Source: JAJVIP01 sp964405835 (GTDB lineage Bacteria > Elusimicrobiota > Elusimicrobia > F11). From it: 46,088 bases of DNA. Both the position numbers and the translations under genes were made by a program. The notes below the pieces were generated by a model. It saw only the letters and a list, made by a program, of their open reading frames with translations, searched no databases and was not told where the DNA came from. Positions 32,429 to 45,000 of the stretch are shown in pieces. Numbering within the stretch: the stretch's first letter is position 1; each line of letters opens with the position of its first letter. The stretch spans positions 1 to 46,088 of the forward strand of contig CAYOPN010000015.1 in assembly GCA_964405835.1 (NCBI GenBank), read 5' to 3'.

Positions 32429-32824
32429 ATGTTCCAGGTAAGAAAGAGAGGGCAAGTGGGATATGAAGATTTGCTGCGAGAAATGGAGGCGATTGAGCAC
32501 CAGCTTCTATCAGAAAACAGCTCCCTGGCGATGAATTTGATGGTCCTGGAGGCCAAGATGCGGGAGCGTTTCCAGGCCTTGGACCGCACTGCCACGGCCA
32601 AAATAACCGATGATTTGATGGACGACCTTACCATGGATGATCTTCATGCCATGATTCCCAGGGAATTGCCGCTCCTGCCCACCATTGCTGACGTCGGCTC
32701 GCGCCGGCGCCGCAAAAAGACCCTTGAAACCGTCGGGATGGCAGCGCTTTTAGCGATGGGGACCGCGCTCGGCGTGTTCGGATTGGCATCCATTCTGCAG
32801 TTGGCCTTGGCTTGGGTGGCTTGA
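32429..32824 (+). CDS. Small membrane protein of unknown function
   Basis: The 131-residue protein is not recognised. Residues 1-100 are charged and helical with a likely coiled coil (about 12-55, EDLLREMEAIEHQLL), then a basic RRRRKK patch and one or two hydrophobic helices at the C-terminus (about 103-130), as in a tail-anchored or bitopic protein. The ribosome site AGGAGG is excellent. Its stop codon is part of the first of four consecutive hairpins, and a strong terminator follows 116 nt later. It is probably transcribed apart from the giant gene downstream. Confidence 0.7.
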   Translation: MFQVRKRGQVGYEDLLREMEAIEHQLLSENSSLAMNLMVLEAKMRERFQALDRTATAKITDDLMDDLTMDDLHAMIPRELPLLPTIADVGSRRRRKKTLETVGMAALLAMGTALGVFGLASILQLALAWVA

Positions 32825-32919
32825 TCGCTGAGCAGTTTAGCGATCTGAAATAGTCGCCACAAAGCGCGGCGACCAAGTTTTTGGGCTTGCGTTGGCCCCC
32901 TCTCTAACGCAAGTCCCAA
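32823..32919 (+). other. Three consecutive stem-loops in the 3' region of the small membrane-protein gene
   Basis: GATCGCT/AGCGATC (32823-32829 with 32839-32845), GTCGCC/GGCGAC (32853-32858 with 32868-32873) and TTGGGCTTGCGTT with AACGCAAGTCCCAA (32881-32893 with 32906-32919, one bulge) follow each other closely. Together with the terminator at 32940 they form a four-hairpin 3' UTR that could be a stable processed RNA. No coding sequence is seen in 32825-33075. Confidence 0.5.
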
Positions 32920-32939
32920 TTTAGGTAGCCCTCTCAGTG

Positions 32940-32979
32940 AAGCCCGTGTCGACCCCTAACCGACACGGGCTTCGTTATT
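32940..32979 (+). terminator. Intrinsic terminator after the small membrane-protein gene
   Basis: AAGCCCGTGTCG (32940-32951 with the A at 32940) pairs over 12 bp with CGACACGGGCTT (32961-32972), followed by CGTTATTTT. It separates the upstream unit from the giant gene at 33076. Confidence 0.8.
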
Positions 32980-33075
32980 TTAACGCCCTCCTCCGTTACA
33001 AGTCCGATACAACTTCGACACGAAAATTAATCCCATTTTAAAGCGAATTTAAGGGCATCCCGATAGAATTTGGGG

Positions 33076-36000
33076 ATGAGAATTTCGCCCCTTCTGGCAC
33101 GGCTTTTTGCGGCCTTTTTGAGCTTCCTCCTATTTATAGCGAATGGCCCTCTGGCGTATTCCCAGGAAATCAATTTTTGGTCCCAACGCCGCCTCGCCCA
33201 ACCGCCGCTTTCACCCCCCGCACTTCGACCACTCCCCAAGATAAATCCCGTCGAGAAAAAACTGGCCAAGCTGCTTCCGAAAGACCAAGAACGTTTGGTG
33301 GTCCATGTGCTCGATGTCCACCGCAATGAAGAAGCCCAACGCAACATCAGCCTCGCGGTAAAAACCATCGCCAAAATGCGGCCCGTGTCCTTGATTGCGC
33401 TTGAAGGGGCTTTCGGACCGCTTTCGCTGACCACCTTCCAAAACCACGTTTCTGAGAAAACACGAAACATTGTCGCTGATGCAATGCTCAAGAAAAACGA
33501 TCTTTCAGGTCCCCTGCATGCCGCGTTGACGTCCAATGCCGGCAGCCCGGCCTTGTTCGGTGTCGACGATGAAACCCATCACGCGCGCAACGTCGATGCC
33601 TATCGCGCCGCGCAAAAAGAGAAACCCAATGCGCTGAAGCGCATCAACGAAAAGGAAAAAACCATCACGACCGATAAAGCCCGTTTCTATTCAATGGAAT
33701 TGCGGTCGTTCGACAAGGTCGTGGACGCGTACCGAAAAGGTGAGATCCGCATGAACGTTTATGCGCAAGCGCTGCTCAAGCACGATCCGCTCTCTGCCTC
33801 CAGGCCGCAAATGAAAACATTCGTAAAGGCCTCCATGCTGGAAACCGCCATGGACTTCGAGCGCGTTGAACGCGAACGTTCGGCCTTCATCGCGAAAATT
33901 GCGGCCAAGGCCGGCCGCACCCAAATGGAACGGTTGACCGCGCTGACGCTTTCCTACCGCTCGGAAACAATCTCGCCCAAAGAATTTTTTAATGAATTGC
34001 GCCGCGTGGCCGAAGGAAGCGGCATTGGGATCGATGACAGCTCGTACTTCGGCCGTTACCTGGCTTATGTCGAACTGGCCGATTCGATCGATGCTCCTAA
34101 GCTGTTCACAGAAATCCGTGAATCCGAAAACCGCGCGTATCAATCGCTGGCCCGGACCGAATCAGAAATTCAAACGGTGCAAGCGGACCGGCGGCTCCAC
34201 TTGCAACGCAAGCTGGTGAATTTTGAGTTGTCGCCGGAGGAGTGGGCGAAATATTCCTCATTCCCCTCTCCCCTTGAGGGAGAGGGGCAAGGGGTGAGGG
34301 CAAGCGGAGCACGCGCCACAGCCGGCCCTCACCCTAAATCCCTCTCCCTCAAGGGGAGAGGGACTTTAGACCCATTCGAAGATTTCTACCGCGAAGCCGC
34401 GCTTCGCGACGTGGCGATGGCTGAAAATTTAGTGCAGGGTTTCTCGCAAGGCACGGCTATCTTGGTGACGGGCGGTTTTCATGCTCCGGGCATCGACCGC
34501 CGCTTGCGCGAGGCCGGTTACACCGTTGTCACCTATACGCCCACCATCACCAAAATTGAAACCGCGACGGGCTCCGAGTATTTAAACGTGTTCCTGCGGG
34601 AGAAAACGCCGCTAGAAAAATTGTTCGACGGCCAGAAATTGTTCTTATCGGAAAAAATCGGTACTCCGTCCCAAACCGCCAATATTGGCGCGCTCTGTAC
34701 TATGCGCGCGGCGCAGACCGGCGAGATCACCAAACCGGCAGGCCCCGGCTATTTCAAACTTTTGGTCGATAAAATTTACGCGATCCGCTTCTCGTTCACG
34801 AAATCCGGCGACGGATTGGTTGAACATGCGAACGGAATGTCGACCCGCGTTGAAGCAAATAGCGATGTCGATGAATTTCAATACGAATACACACCGGCGC
34901 AACGGGCGATCGCCATGACGCTTGTTCTTCTCGGGGTGGCATTGGCCGGCCATATGGTGCTTCATTGGCAAGTGTACGCGCGGGCCCTGATCTCAATCCT
35001 GCCAATGCTCACGATTATCACCGGTTTCTTCGTGGTCCTCTATTTCATCTATTACCGCACACCGCCGCAGATGCAGCTCGCATTCGCCGGCGCCGGAGAT
35101 TCCTATCCTGTAGCGCCGGTCCGCGCCACTGAAAATATTTTCCACGGAACGCGGGCAATGTTTATGACCGCAACGGACGGCAACGGCGGCAGTGACATTG
35201 ATGAGAATGCACGGTTTCAAAATATTTTGAAAGTATTAAAAGCCGGCGCGCAATTAGAAAAAGAGGAGGTCACATCGAAATTCATGCCGGAGGAATATCC
35301 GCTATTTTTGACGGCGATGAAAAAGTTCACCACGATTTCTAAGACGGACGAATTCAACGAGATGACGGTTCAACAACGCTTCGGCGCGCTTATCGACATT
35401 TTCAACCGTGAATTTTATTGGCCACGCAACCTCACCATCATCGCGCCGGAAATGGAGACATTCGATCCGGACAAATTGGCCAACATTACACTCGCCCCAA
35501 TCATCCGGCGTCTGCCGATCATTTTTGTTAACGGCAAGAGCTTCAGTCATTTGGTCATCGATGACCGAAGAATCCCCTTAAAGAAAATAATTTCACTGCA
35601 GGGCGACCAATTTTTTATTAGCGGAACAAGCGCTATTGAAAGCATAAAACAACTCGTTTCAAGTTTCACAGGATCGGACATCGCACCCGCCATCCACAGG
35701 CTGAACTTTAAGCCGCTGGACTTTGTGATTGGTTCACACGTCTTACCCAACAACAAAAAAAAGTTGTTCTTGGATCTTCGCGATATACAAAGAGCGTTTC
35801 TTCTTGAAATTGACAGGTCGCCAACCCCGGCCGGACTAAAGGACATCGCGATCGGATTAAACATGAAATTTCCAAAATTCTTTCTCCTGGATTTGATGCA
35901 TGAGATCAGGGCGGAGAATTCCACCAACTTTGAAAACATGATTCTAGACCCTCTCCTTCAAGCCATCCTTCCATACGAACAAACCATCTTTCTCAATAAC

Positions 36001-39000
36001 CACCAAGAAAAAATAGCCCGCTTAATAGAAATGCCGGACGATGTGCTGAGAAAAGGAATGGAGACGGTGGTGGCGCAATCCGGTTACACCCAGCCCCTTT
36101 CCGTCAATTGGCATGAATTCTTTCGGTTTATGGGAGACCGCACGATTCCAGAGGACGTTCTTGACGTCCTGTTGTCGCCCGCGCAGCCTGAAAAGACCGC
36201 TCCAGTGGATTTGGAAGTCGAAAAAGAGCGTTTCATCGGGATCGTTGAGTATCTCAAGGACAAGTTGGACCGACCCGGGGTCATGATCGGCCTGCCGCTC
36301 CCACCCAATGAGATGGAGTTGCTCAACAACGCCATTCAACGAGTTCAAGAGGTCATGAATCTTTCCACGTTTCGTTCCTGGTCAAAAAATGAAAAGTTTG
36401 ACGCTTTTATCCGTGCCTTTAATGAGAAATTTTATTGGCCGCGGCAACTCACCATCGTTAACCGGATCAACAATGAATTCGATCTCGATAGACTGGGTGA
36501 GTTGTCCGTGGAGCGAATCGCCAAAGAATTTGCTCCGGTCAAGATTGGTGGAAAAACCTACCCTCATTTCGGCATCGATGCACAACGAATTCCAGTTCCG
36601 CGCACGGACCGCTTCCTGCAGCGACAAGGCCGGCAATTTTTTATCACTGACAAAATCATTATTCGTGACCTCATCAACGATGTACTGGCCGGCGGTGCTT
36701 TATACCCCAGGCATAAAGATTTTGATGAACAACTTGTTCGCGACCTGCCGCCGTCCTCCATGGATAAGAATACGAGGATAGGGCTCCTGAACTTGCAGTA
36801 TTCCGGCGCCCACGAAATTGCAACGATAGAGGAAGCAACCCGTCCAAAAATGCTCGAAGGCACCCGGGCCAATATGAGAGCGGCCATAGCGTCAAATATG
36901 CCGAAAAGTTATTTGATCGCTGCCCGCAGCACCCTCGCTTTTGGCATGGATGGGCATCTTACCTTTGCGAGTCTTATTCTTCCCTTGATGAATCAACTGG
37001 AGCCGGGTCGGGATTTCCGGACCACACCTCCGGACGTCTTGCTATCGCGATTATTCAACACCAGTGACGAAAAAATAAAGGAAGCCTTGGTGAAGACCCT
37101 TAAAGAATTGAATCTCTCTACAGACAAAATTGATGCGGATTGGAGAGAAACCTACGAATTCGTGGCCGGCGACCTGATTCCCAAGCGCTTGCTCGATGCC
37201 ATTCTTCCGGCAACACGGACATCTCCGGCCGTGGACTGGAACGCAATTTTGACTACAGAAGGTTGGACACTGTACGACGCGAACGACCCGGAGAAGAAAG
37301 GGTCGATGCGGGCGTGGAAAGAAATGAAAACATCGGGTGGGCGCACCGTGCGCATGATTTTTCACGATCAAACAGAAAATGCCGTTTTTTCAAAAGACAC
37401 CTTGCCAATATTTGGAGATAGGATTCAAAACGATGTCTACTCAGTGCCGCCCGTGCTCCGCCCCTTTATTAAGACCGGGGATGAGGACGAAAGAACAACC
37501 TCCATCCGACTGAAACTGACGATGGATGCACATCATGAGGCCACTGATTGGTACGTCATCGACGAACGCTTTCGCGCGATCACAGGCGCAACCTTCGATA
37601 TTAAAATACTTATAAACCGCAATAGCGATTTCCCGGCTGACGCAACAAATGACCAGATTCGGGATTTGTGCGTATTATTTTATGCGTTAAAAAATTCCAA
37701 TCCCACTGGAATTTTTGTTTTGGACAAAATGGCGTCTTCGGCATTCCGAAATCCAAGCACGGTCGATGCCAAGGTGTTTTTTGCCCTTTCAAAACTTATC
37801 GATCCAGCCACGCCGCGCTCAAAAGAAGAATGGACGGCCCTTCTCGAAAAATACGCGGGCAACCCAGATCAATTCACCGCAAAGAGGGCCGCGGCCGCGA
37901 CGGCATTGTACGACCGGTGGTTCCTTCCGCTGGACGAAGTGGAACGGCAGCTTGGGGCCGAGCGCGGGTCGCTTTTCCCCATTTATAAAGGCACAAAGGG
38001 GCCGCCGCCCGTTTTTGTCGGTCAAACGGTCCCCATTGAACGTGAACGCGCGCATTTGCAGGAATTGTTGACGAACCTCTGGCGTTATTCACGCAATGAA
38101 AAAGGGGCTGGGATCGGCGCGCTTCCGGAAGGAGTGCCGCCCTTTACCGCTCCTGGAAAACAATGGCGGGTGTTCATCAGTGAAATGATCAAACCCAGAG
38201 AGGCAAAGACCAAGGAAGACGAGTTCAAAATTCTTTTGGAACGCGTCAACCAATCTTGGTTCATCCCCCGCGGGCGCCTGCTTGTTCGCTCGTCCGACCC
38301 CAATAAAAAAATTGATGATTTTTCCTCTTACGAACTTGGCGTGATCCGAAAAAAACTCAAACCCCTCACTGTTAATGGCGAAACGATGCCGTTCTATTCA
38401 CTGGATCTTCCAAGTGACAACACGGAAACTCTCCGATTTGGCTCTTGGATCTCGCGCTTTGCTTTCGCGCCACCGGCGGCCGACGTTTTCAACAAAGCCA
38501 TTAAAATGTGGGCCAAAACGGAATTGCCAATTCAAAACACGTTAATCGAAATCCACAGAGTTGCCGTGCAAGATATCTGGGAACTCCACAAATGGCCAGC
38601 AAAATTATTCGAGGGTAATAACCCACAATTTCTCTCTTCTCTTTTTAGTTATTTCCCGCACAGGATACTTCGATCGAAAGCAGATAATTCGTCGGTCGAG
38701 AATTTCAATCAAGCCGATTACCGGCCTACTTTACTGCACAACATCGAGAGGCTGGCACCTGAGGCTCTCAAAAGAATCCCCACTTTTGAAATCGACTGGC
38801 CGGAATTTCTTGAACAAGCCATTGAGCTGGGAAGTCCTGCATCCACGAAAGCGGCATTGCTCGAGGAAATGCGGAAGCTGTTCGCGGAGCCCGTCCCCGG
38901 CATCGCCGATATTTACGCGGCCAAAGAACGGCTTTCCCAAAAATATCTTAATGAGGTTTACGAACTCACGCGGCCGGTGCCGGAAACACCGGCGGTGCGG

Positions 39001-42000
39001 ACATACGAGCGAAGCGTGGAAGTGCTGGATCCCAAATCAGGTTGGATTTCGCGGGAGATGGCCTTTGTGCTTTCAAATTACTTGGATGATTTGCGCTTGG
39101 ATGTGCACATCCGGCTGGAAGAAAACAAGACGGTCGGACATAAAAATCTGAATCAATTTTCAATTGAGATCGATCCCGCTAAAAATACTCTTATTATTAA
39201 AACTTTCAAAGTGACCGCCGCCCGAAGGGAAATTGGCGATTTGGTCGAAGCCTTAAACGCTTTGCAAGAAAGCCTCGTTAGCATAAAAGTCGTTATCCGA
39301 TTAAGGCGCGCGAGCATGGAATCGGCAAACCCGACAAAATGGGTCGTTGAGGCGATTGGAAAATCATTGGATTCTCGACTAATTCCTGCATTTCCGCCAG
39401 AGTTCGTCAAAATCCTCGAAGAGAAGAACATAGATCATGCCAAGCTTCTATCCGACCTGAAAACCGCGCTGAGTGTATGGGAAGATAAAATTCCCAACAA
39501 TAAAAATGGGCAGGTGTTGCTATTCCTCCGTTGGATCAACGACAGACTTTTCGTCCCACTTGGGAGCATTGTTTTTACAACAGAACCGTTCGAAGTGGGA
39601 AAAGAGCTTCGAATAAATCGGGCATCGTATAGGATCGATGCCGGAGAAAATGAAAACGTTCGATATTTTTACTGCGGGAACATCGCCTCCGATGCCACGG
39701 ACATCAAAGAAAAATTGTTTCATATGCCGATCTTGCTCAAAACGGGACAGAACACTTTGCCCCGGATGTCTCCTTCCATTGAATTTTCCTTAGTGAAAAT
39801 TATTGACGGAATTCAGGTGGCTGTTTTTAAAAATTCTCCTTATTTAAATAAACCTTCCGAAATTATTTCAGCCCAGCCTTCTCGTGAACTAGCAGAGAAG
39901 TACATGGAGGAATTAAAAAAGGACGGGGATTCGGGACCGAAAAAACCGGAGGGACTCACGGAAGACGATTGGTACAAATTGGGCACGCCCGACAGCGCAC
40001 CGCCCGCGCCGCCCGCCACCGGCATCGACTTTGATGACGGGGACTGGATTTCTTCCGATATGCGGGAATTCTTGAGCGGCGTCATCGCGCCGCTTTTCCC
40101 GGGGCGGACATTTTTTGTCCACCGTGATGACACATCGCCAGCTGCCCGCTTTGATTACGATTTCAAACGGGATACTGTTGTGCTTTCTATGCACTCCGAT
40201 GTCGCGCTGTTGGACCGGTTTTTCCGGGATGACTTTATAAAGATAGCTGAATTTCTATTGTCGCAGGTCCCCGTGGTCCGCGCCGCGATCGCTTCGGAAC
40301 AAGCGGCCAAGTACACGGAAATTGCGCAAGAAGCGGCCCGGGCCCAGGCCAAGAAAAGAATCAATTTCCCGGACGCTGTTTTGCAAACGGCGGAATCCAA
40401 ACTGCCGGAAGCCCATGTTGCCCGCTGGAAGTGGCTCTCGACCGAACTTGCGAACGCCTTTAAAAAATGGGGCGGCGACGCGTTTGTGCGTTTCGGTCAC
40501 CGTTGGTTGAACGATAACTTCTTCATGGAATTGCGTTTGCGCATTCAAAAAGATCCGAAATCGGACAAAGCGCGTCCGGAAGTCATCTCAATTTTTGATA
40601 CGGCGCCCCCGATCGACATGTCCGCCACTGCCGATGTGCCCGCCTTGATCGACCGCCTTTTCCCCCAACCACTTGAAGTCCCCGTCATTGAAGAAACCGA
40701 ACCGTTCCCCAGCCGCAAATTGCGTCAAGCCATTGCCGATACCGCCGACGCGGTCGGATTCGATCTGGACGCCATCGAAAAAGAATTTCCCGGCATGTGG
40801 TCCAGCACAAAAGAGCCGTGCGACGGCAAGCTGGCCGTGAAGTTGTTCCTCACCCATCGGGACTTCGACGGTTTAAGAGGTTCGTTGATTGCCACGCGCT
40901 ACAAAGCTTCCAAACACAGCTTGATCGGTTGGGGAAAACCGGCCCGCGATATTTTCTTAACGCACTTGGCGCTCAGAGAGCTACGCAACGAAGAACCCGC
41001 GGAAGCGGATATGCTGGACCTCATAGCGCGGCACAAATTAATTGCGAAAGACATTGGTGATGAACGCGCGGTTTCGGCGAGCACGGCGCGCGGATGGCTC
41101 AAACATTTTGTGATCGAACATCGCAGCCGGCTCGGCCGTTTGGACGCGATGTCCGCATTGAACGGCCTGACGCGCGAGCTGGTGGTGGAGTGGCTGAACG
41201 CCGCCGGTAACGAAGATTTGAAAGAAACCTCCGAGCGGCTGAGAAACAAGTTTCCTTCCCCGTTGACGTTCGACGATATGCTGCAGCGCCACGGCGGAAG
41301 CTTTGCCAGCGTTGCGGCCGATGTGGGCGTGACAGCGCAAGTGGTCGAGCAATGGTTTTTGAACGACGTGAACGCGGACTTTCGCCGCCGCTTCTTTGAG
41401 AAATTCCCGCCGGACGCGGATTCCTTGCGCGATTGGATCATCCACGCGATGGGCGACTTGAACGTGCTCGCACAACGGCTCGGCGTTGAGCGCGTGATTT
41501 GGGAAGCGAGCCTGACCGAGGAGCATCTCGCGCTCGTCCGCGCCTTGCTTGAGATCCGCAAAGAACTGCTCGGTTCCGAAGCCCAGATGATCCAAAACAT
41601 CCTGGACCATCTCGAAAGCGTGAGCGAAGCCAGCCGCGCGGCCATCGAAGCGTATCTCCAAGAAATTTATCCGGGCCTGCTCACGCGCGATGGAAATATT
41701 CCAACGCTGCGGCCGGAACTGGAATTGCTGGGCCGGCCCACGCAGACGATCCAATGGGAAGAATTTGCGGACGCCTACGCCATTGAGACGTTCGTGGTTG
41801 ATGGACAAGACATGCTGGACGGGCCCGCGAGCATGGAAAGCCGCTCCGCGATCGTGCCCTTCGTGATAACGATCAAGATTGACGACAAATACAAAGACCA
41901 TTGGGGTTTCCCATTCATTTATTTTGAAGGCAGCGGCTTGAGCGGCCGGCTGTCGGCCAAGGAATCCAACAACGGCCTGGTGACCTACCGCGGTGACTTC

Positions 42001-45000
42001 CTTCTACCGAAGAGGAACAAAGACGACTTGAACCAAATCACGTTCTTCGCGGGCCAACCGCTGGCCGACACACGCACGTTCGTGCACGGCCGTAAAAAAA
42101 CCATCGACATCACGTTTGAAGGCGAGGCCTCCGAGATGACCTACGCGCAAGCGCTGACGCGGTTGACCACCATCCTTGAACAGGGTGACTTCGATACCAA
42201 GACCGACCGTTCGTTGCGTTTGGAACGCCTGCGCGCCACCATCGAAGAAATTTTGCTCGGGGATTTTGTCCAAGACGAGGACCGCGGCTTTGAGAAGTTG
42301 GATGAATTGATCGCGTGGTCGCGGAGCGAAGCGAAAACGGAATTGGCCCGCATCAAACGAAAAGACGTGGAAAATTACGTGACCGAATCCTACCTCGACC
42401 GTTCCGACGCGCGCGGACTTCTCCCCGTGGGACAAGAGGACGCCTTCTTCAACGGACTGAGGGATTTACGTGGCCACGCCAATATGTTGCGGATCTTGTT
42501 CCAGATATCGGCTGAACTAAACGTCCACCGCAACGGCGCATTGGCGGCGCTCAAATCCCGCATTGAACGGTCGCTTCCGGAAAAAAGCGACACACACCGG
42601 CTTCATGCGATGTTCAAAAGCGCGCGCTCCGGCGTGTTGTACTGGTCACCCTGGGCCCGCCGCGCTGCGCTGTCCCTCTCGCAGAATATTTTGACGGACG
42701 AAAAGAAAAACGTGGTCGTGGTGATCCATGAAGCCATGTGGTCTCAATGGGCGGAAACACTCGCGCAATTTGAAAATGAACTACCGGTCCTTAATCTCAT
42801 GCACGGCACCATGGCCGAGCGCGCGGAACTCCTCCGGGCCTCGCGCGCGAACAGCGGGAACCCAAAAATTATTTTCGTGAGCCCCGGCCATTTGTTGTCG
42901 CTAAATCCAAAATCCAAAGACAAAAATGCCGATGAAGACCTCTGGAACTGGCTCAAGAGCACGGGCTTGGGCATGGTGGTGTTGGCCACGCCCTACGACA
43001 TGGGCGGCGGCGTCAGCAAAGACAACAAGTTGTCCGGCACGCTTGAAGATTTGACCGCCGGCTCCAATACGTTCAAGCTCGTGATCGGGCGGCCGTGGGC
43101 ATTTCGCCATTCCACGCTCGCCCACGTGTTGCACTTTATTGCACCCCAAATGTTCCCGGTCACGGCCAACAAGTTGTTCATGACCGACGACGATGAAAAA
43201 TTGCGACAACTGCACCAACTTTTCCGCCAATACGTGTACTTCCATGATCCCCGCTTCTTGTACGCGCAGCCCGCCGAGGCGGGTACGCCAAAAGCATCGC
43301 GTCTGTTGAACTTGGACCAAACCGGCATTGCCGTGACGCACACACCGCTCCCGGCCCAAATGGTCGCGTGGTTCGCCTATACCGTTAATTATTTCCTGGT
43401 GAACCGCGCGCAGGCGCTATTCTCGCGCGAAAGCGGCGTCACGCGCCGCATCATGGACGCCGACATGGACCCGGAAGCCAATCCAAAAGTGGAAGCGCTG
43501 AGGACCAAAATTGCCGGCATTCTCGATAACAACCCATCGGCAAAAATTCTTGTCCGCACGCGTTACAAAAAGCAAGCAGACTTGCTTAAACGTTTGGTCA
43601 AAGCGTTGAAGCCGGCCGGCGCCGTCGCTTACGACGGCAAAGAGCGCGAGTCCAACGCCGAAAAGTTCCGGAACGATCCGTCGGTCCATGTGCTCATTTC
43701 AACCTACGAGCAATGGAGCATGCGCGGCGGAGACGATCCGCTCGACGCGACCCACGATATTCTGTTCGACCCCGTGTGGTCACCGGGCGAAAGCGACACA
43801 ACGGCACTGACATTGCCGCGCGAGAGCGACATCATCGACGTGTATCAACACGTAATGAGCGCGCAGCCCAATCCGGCGTGGCTCTCGATGGTGCTCAGCG
43901 ACGTCTCCCCGCTGATCATGAAATTGTTCGGGCCTTACGAAATGAACCGTCATGCAAAAGCGGAGCACGACCGGGGCGACATAAAGCAGGTGCTTAACCT
44001 GCAAACCGACAATCCGCGGCCGGGCCGTTCGATCGATGACATCACGAAAATTCTCAAGGAGCATGTGCTGCGTCTGGACCTCGCGGAAAGCGAGAGCCCA
44101 GAGGAAGATGAAGATGGGCCGGAAGAAAAACTGGACGTAGACAAGGTCCCCGTTACCGTGGCCACCGCCGCCACGCCGCGCATCGTCCGAGCCATGATGG
44201 ACGCCATCAATATCGGCCTTCATTATTATTCCGTCGATAGCGAACACAAATTGCCCTGGCCGAAATTGGCGCGGCGCGAGGCCTTTGCCGAATTGATCCG
44301 GCTGGTTTTAAGCGAGCAACAAACATTGCATCACAGCCTGCTTCCTCAGCGCCAAATATTCCAAGACCGCCGCGAGCTCGCTTCCGAAACCGTCGCAACA
44401 TTCACGCTAAAGAACCGCGACACCAAAGACATCGTGGTAACAGAAATCACGGTGGGCGCGGGAGAACCGGAGGCGTTGTTGGTGAATGGCGCCGCACTGG
44501 ATGCCATGTTCCGGGACAATTTCCCCGAAGAAGACAAAGCGCTGCTCTTGGCCCTCGAGAAAAAACTAAACGGGGTCTTCGCGCGGCCGAACGGCGTCCA
44601 ACTGCTGCGCAATTGGGCCGCGTTCCTCTACGAAATGGCGACATCCCAACGGAAATGGAAAGTGAAAGCGATTTTGCTTAGGACTGCCATGGAACGCTAC
44701 ATCCAGAACGATCTCCCCATCACCAACAATAGAATCAGCCTTAAGTTTGAACTGCCGTTCGATCCCAAGGAAGAGACGGCCGTGCCGGCGGAGTGGACGG
44801 TGGGAACATTGATCGGTGAGCACCGCGAAGCCAAGTCGCTTGAAAACATCCAGGCGAAAGTGGATGCCGTCCGCGCCAAAGATGCCGCAGACACCCGCCT
44901 GACGAACTGGGCACGGTACCTGATGAAACTCAATCACGAACGCTTGGACGTCCAATCCAAAGAAGAATTCATGCGGTCCATTTACGAAGGATTCATCAAG

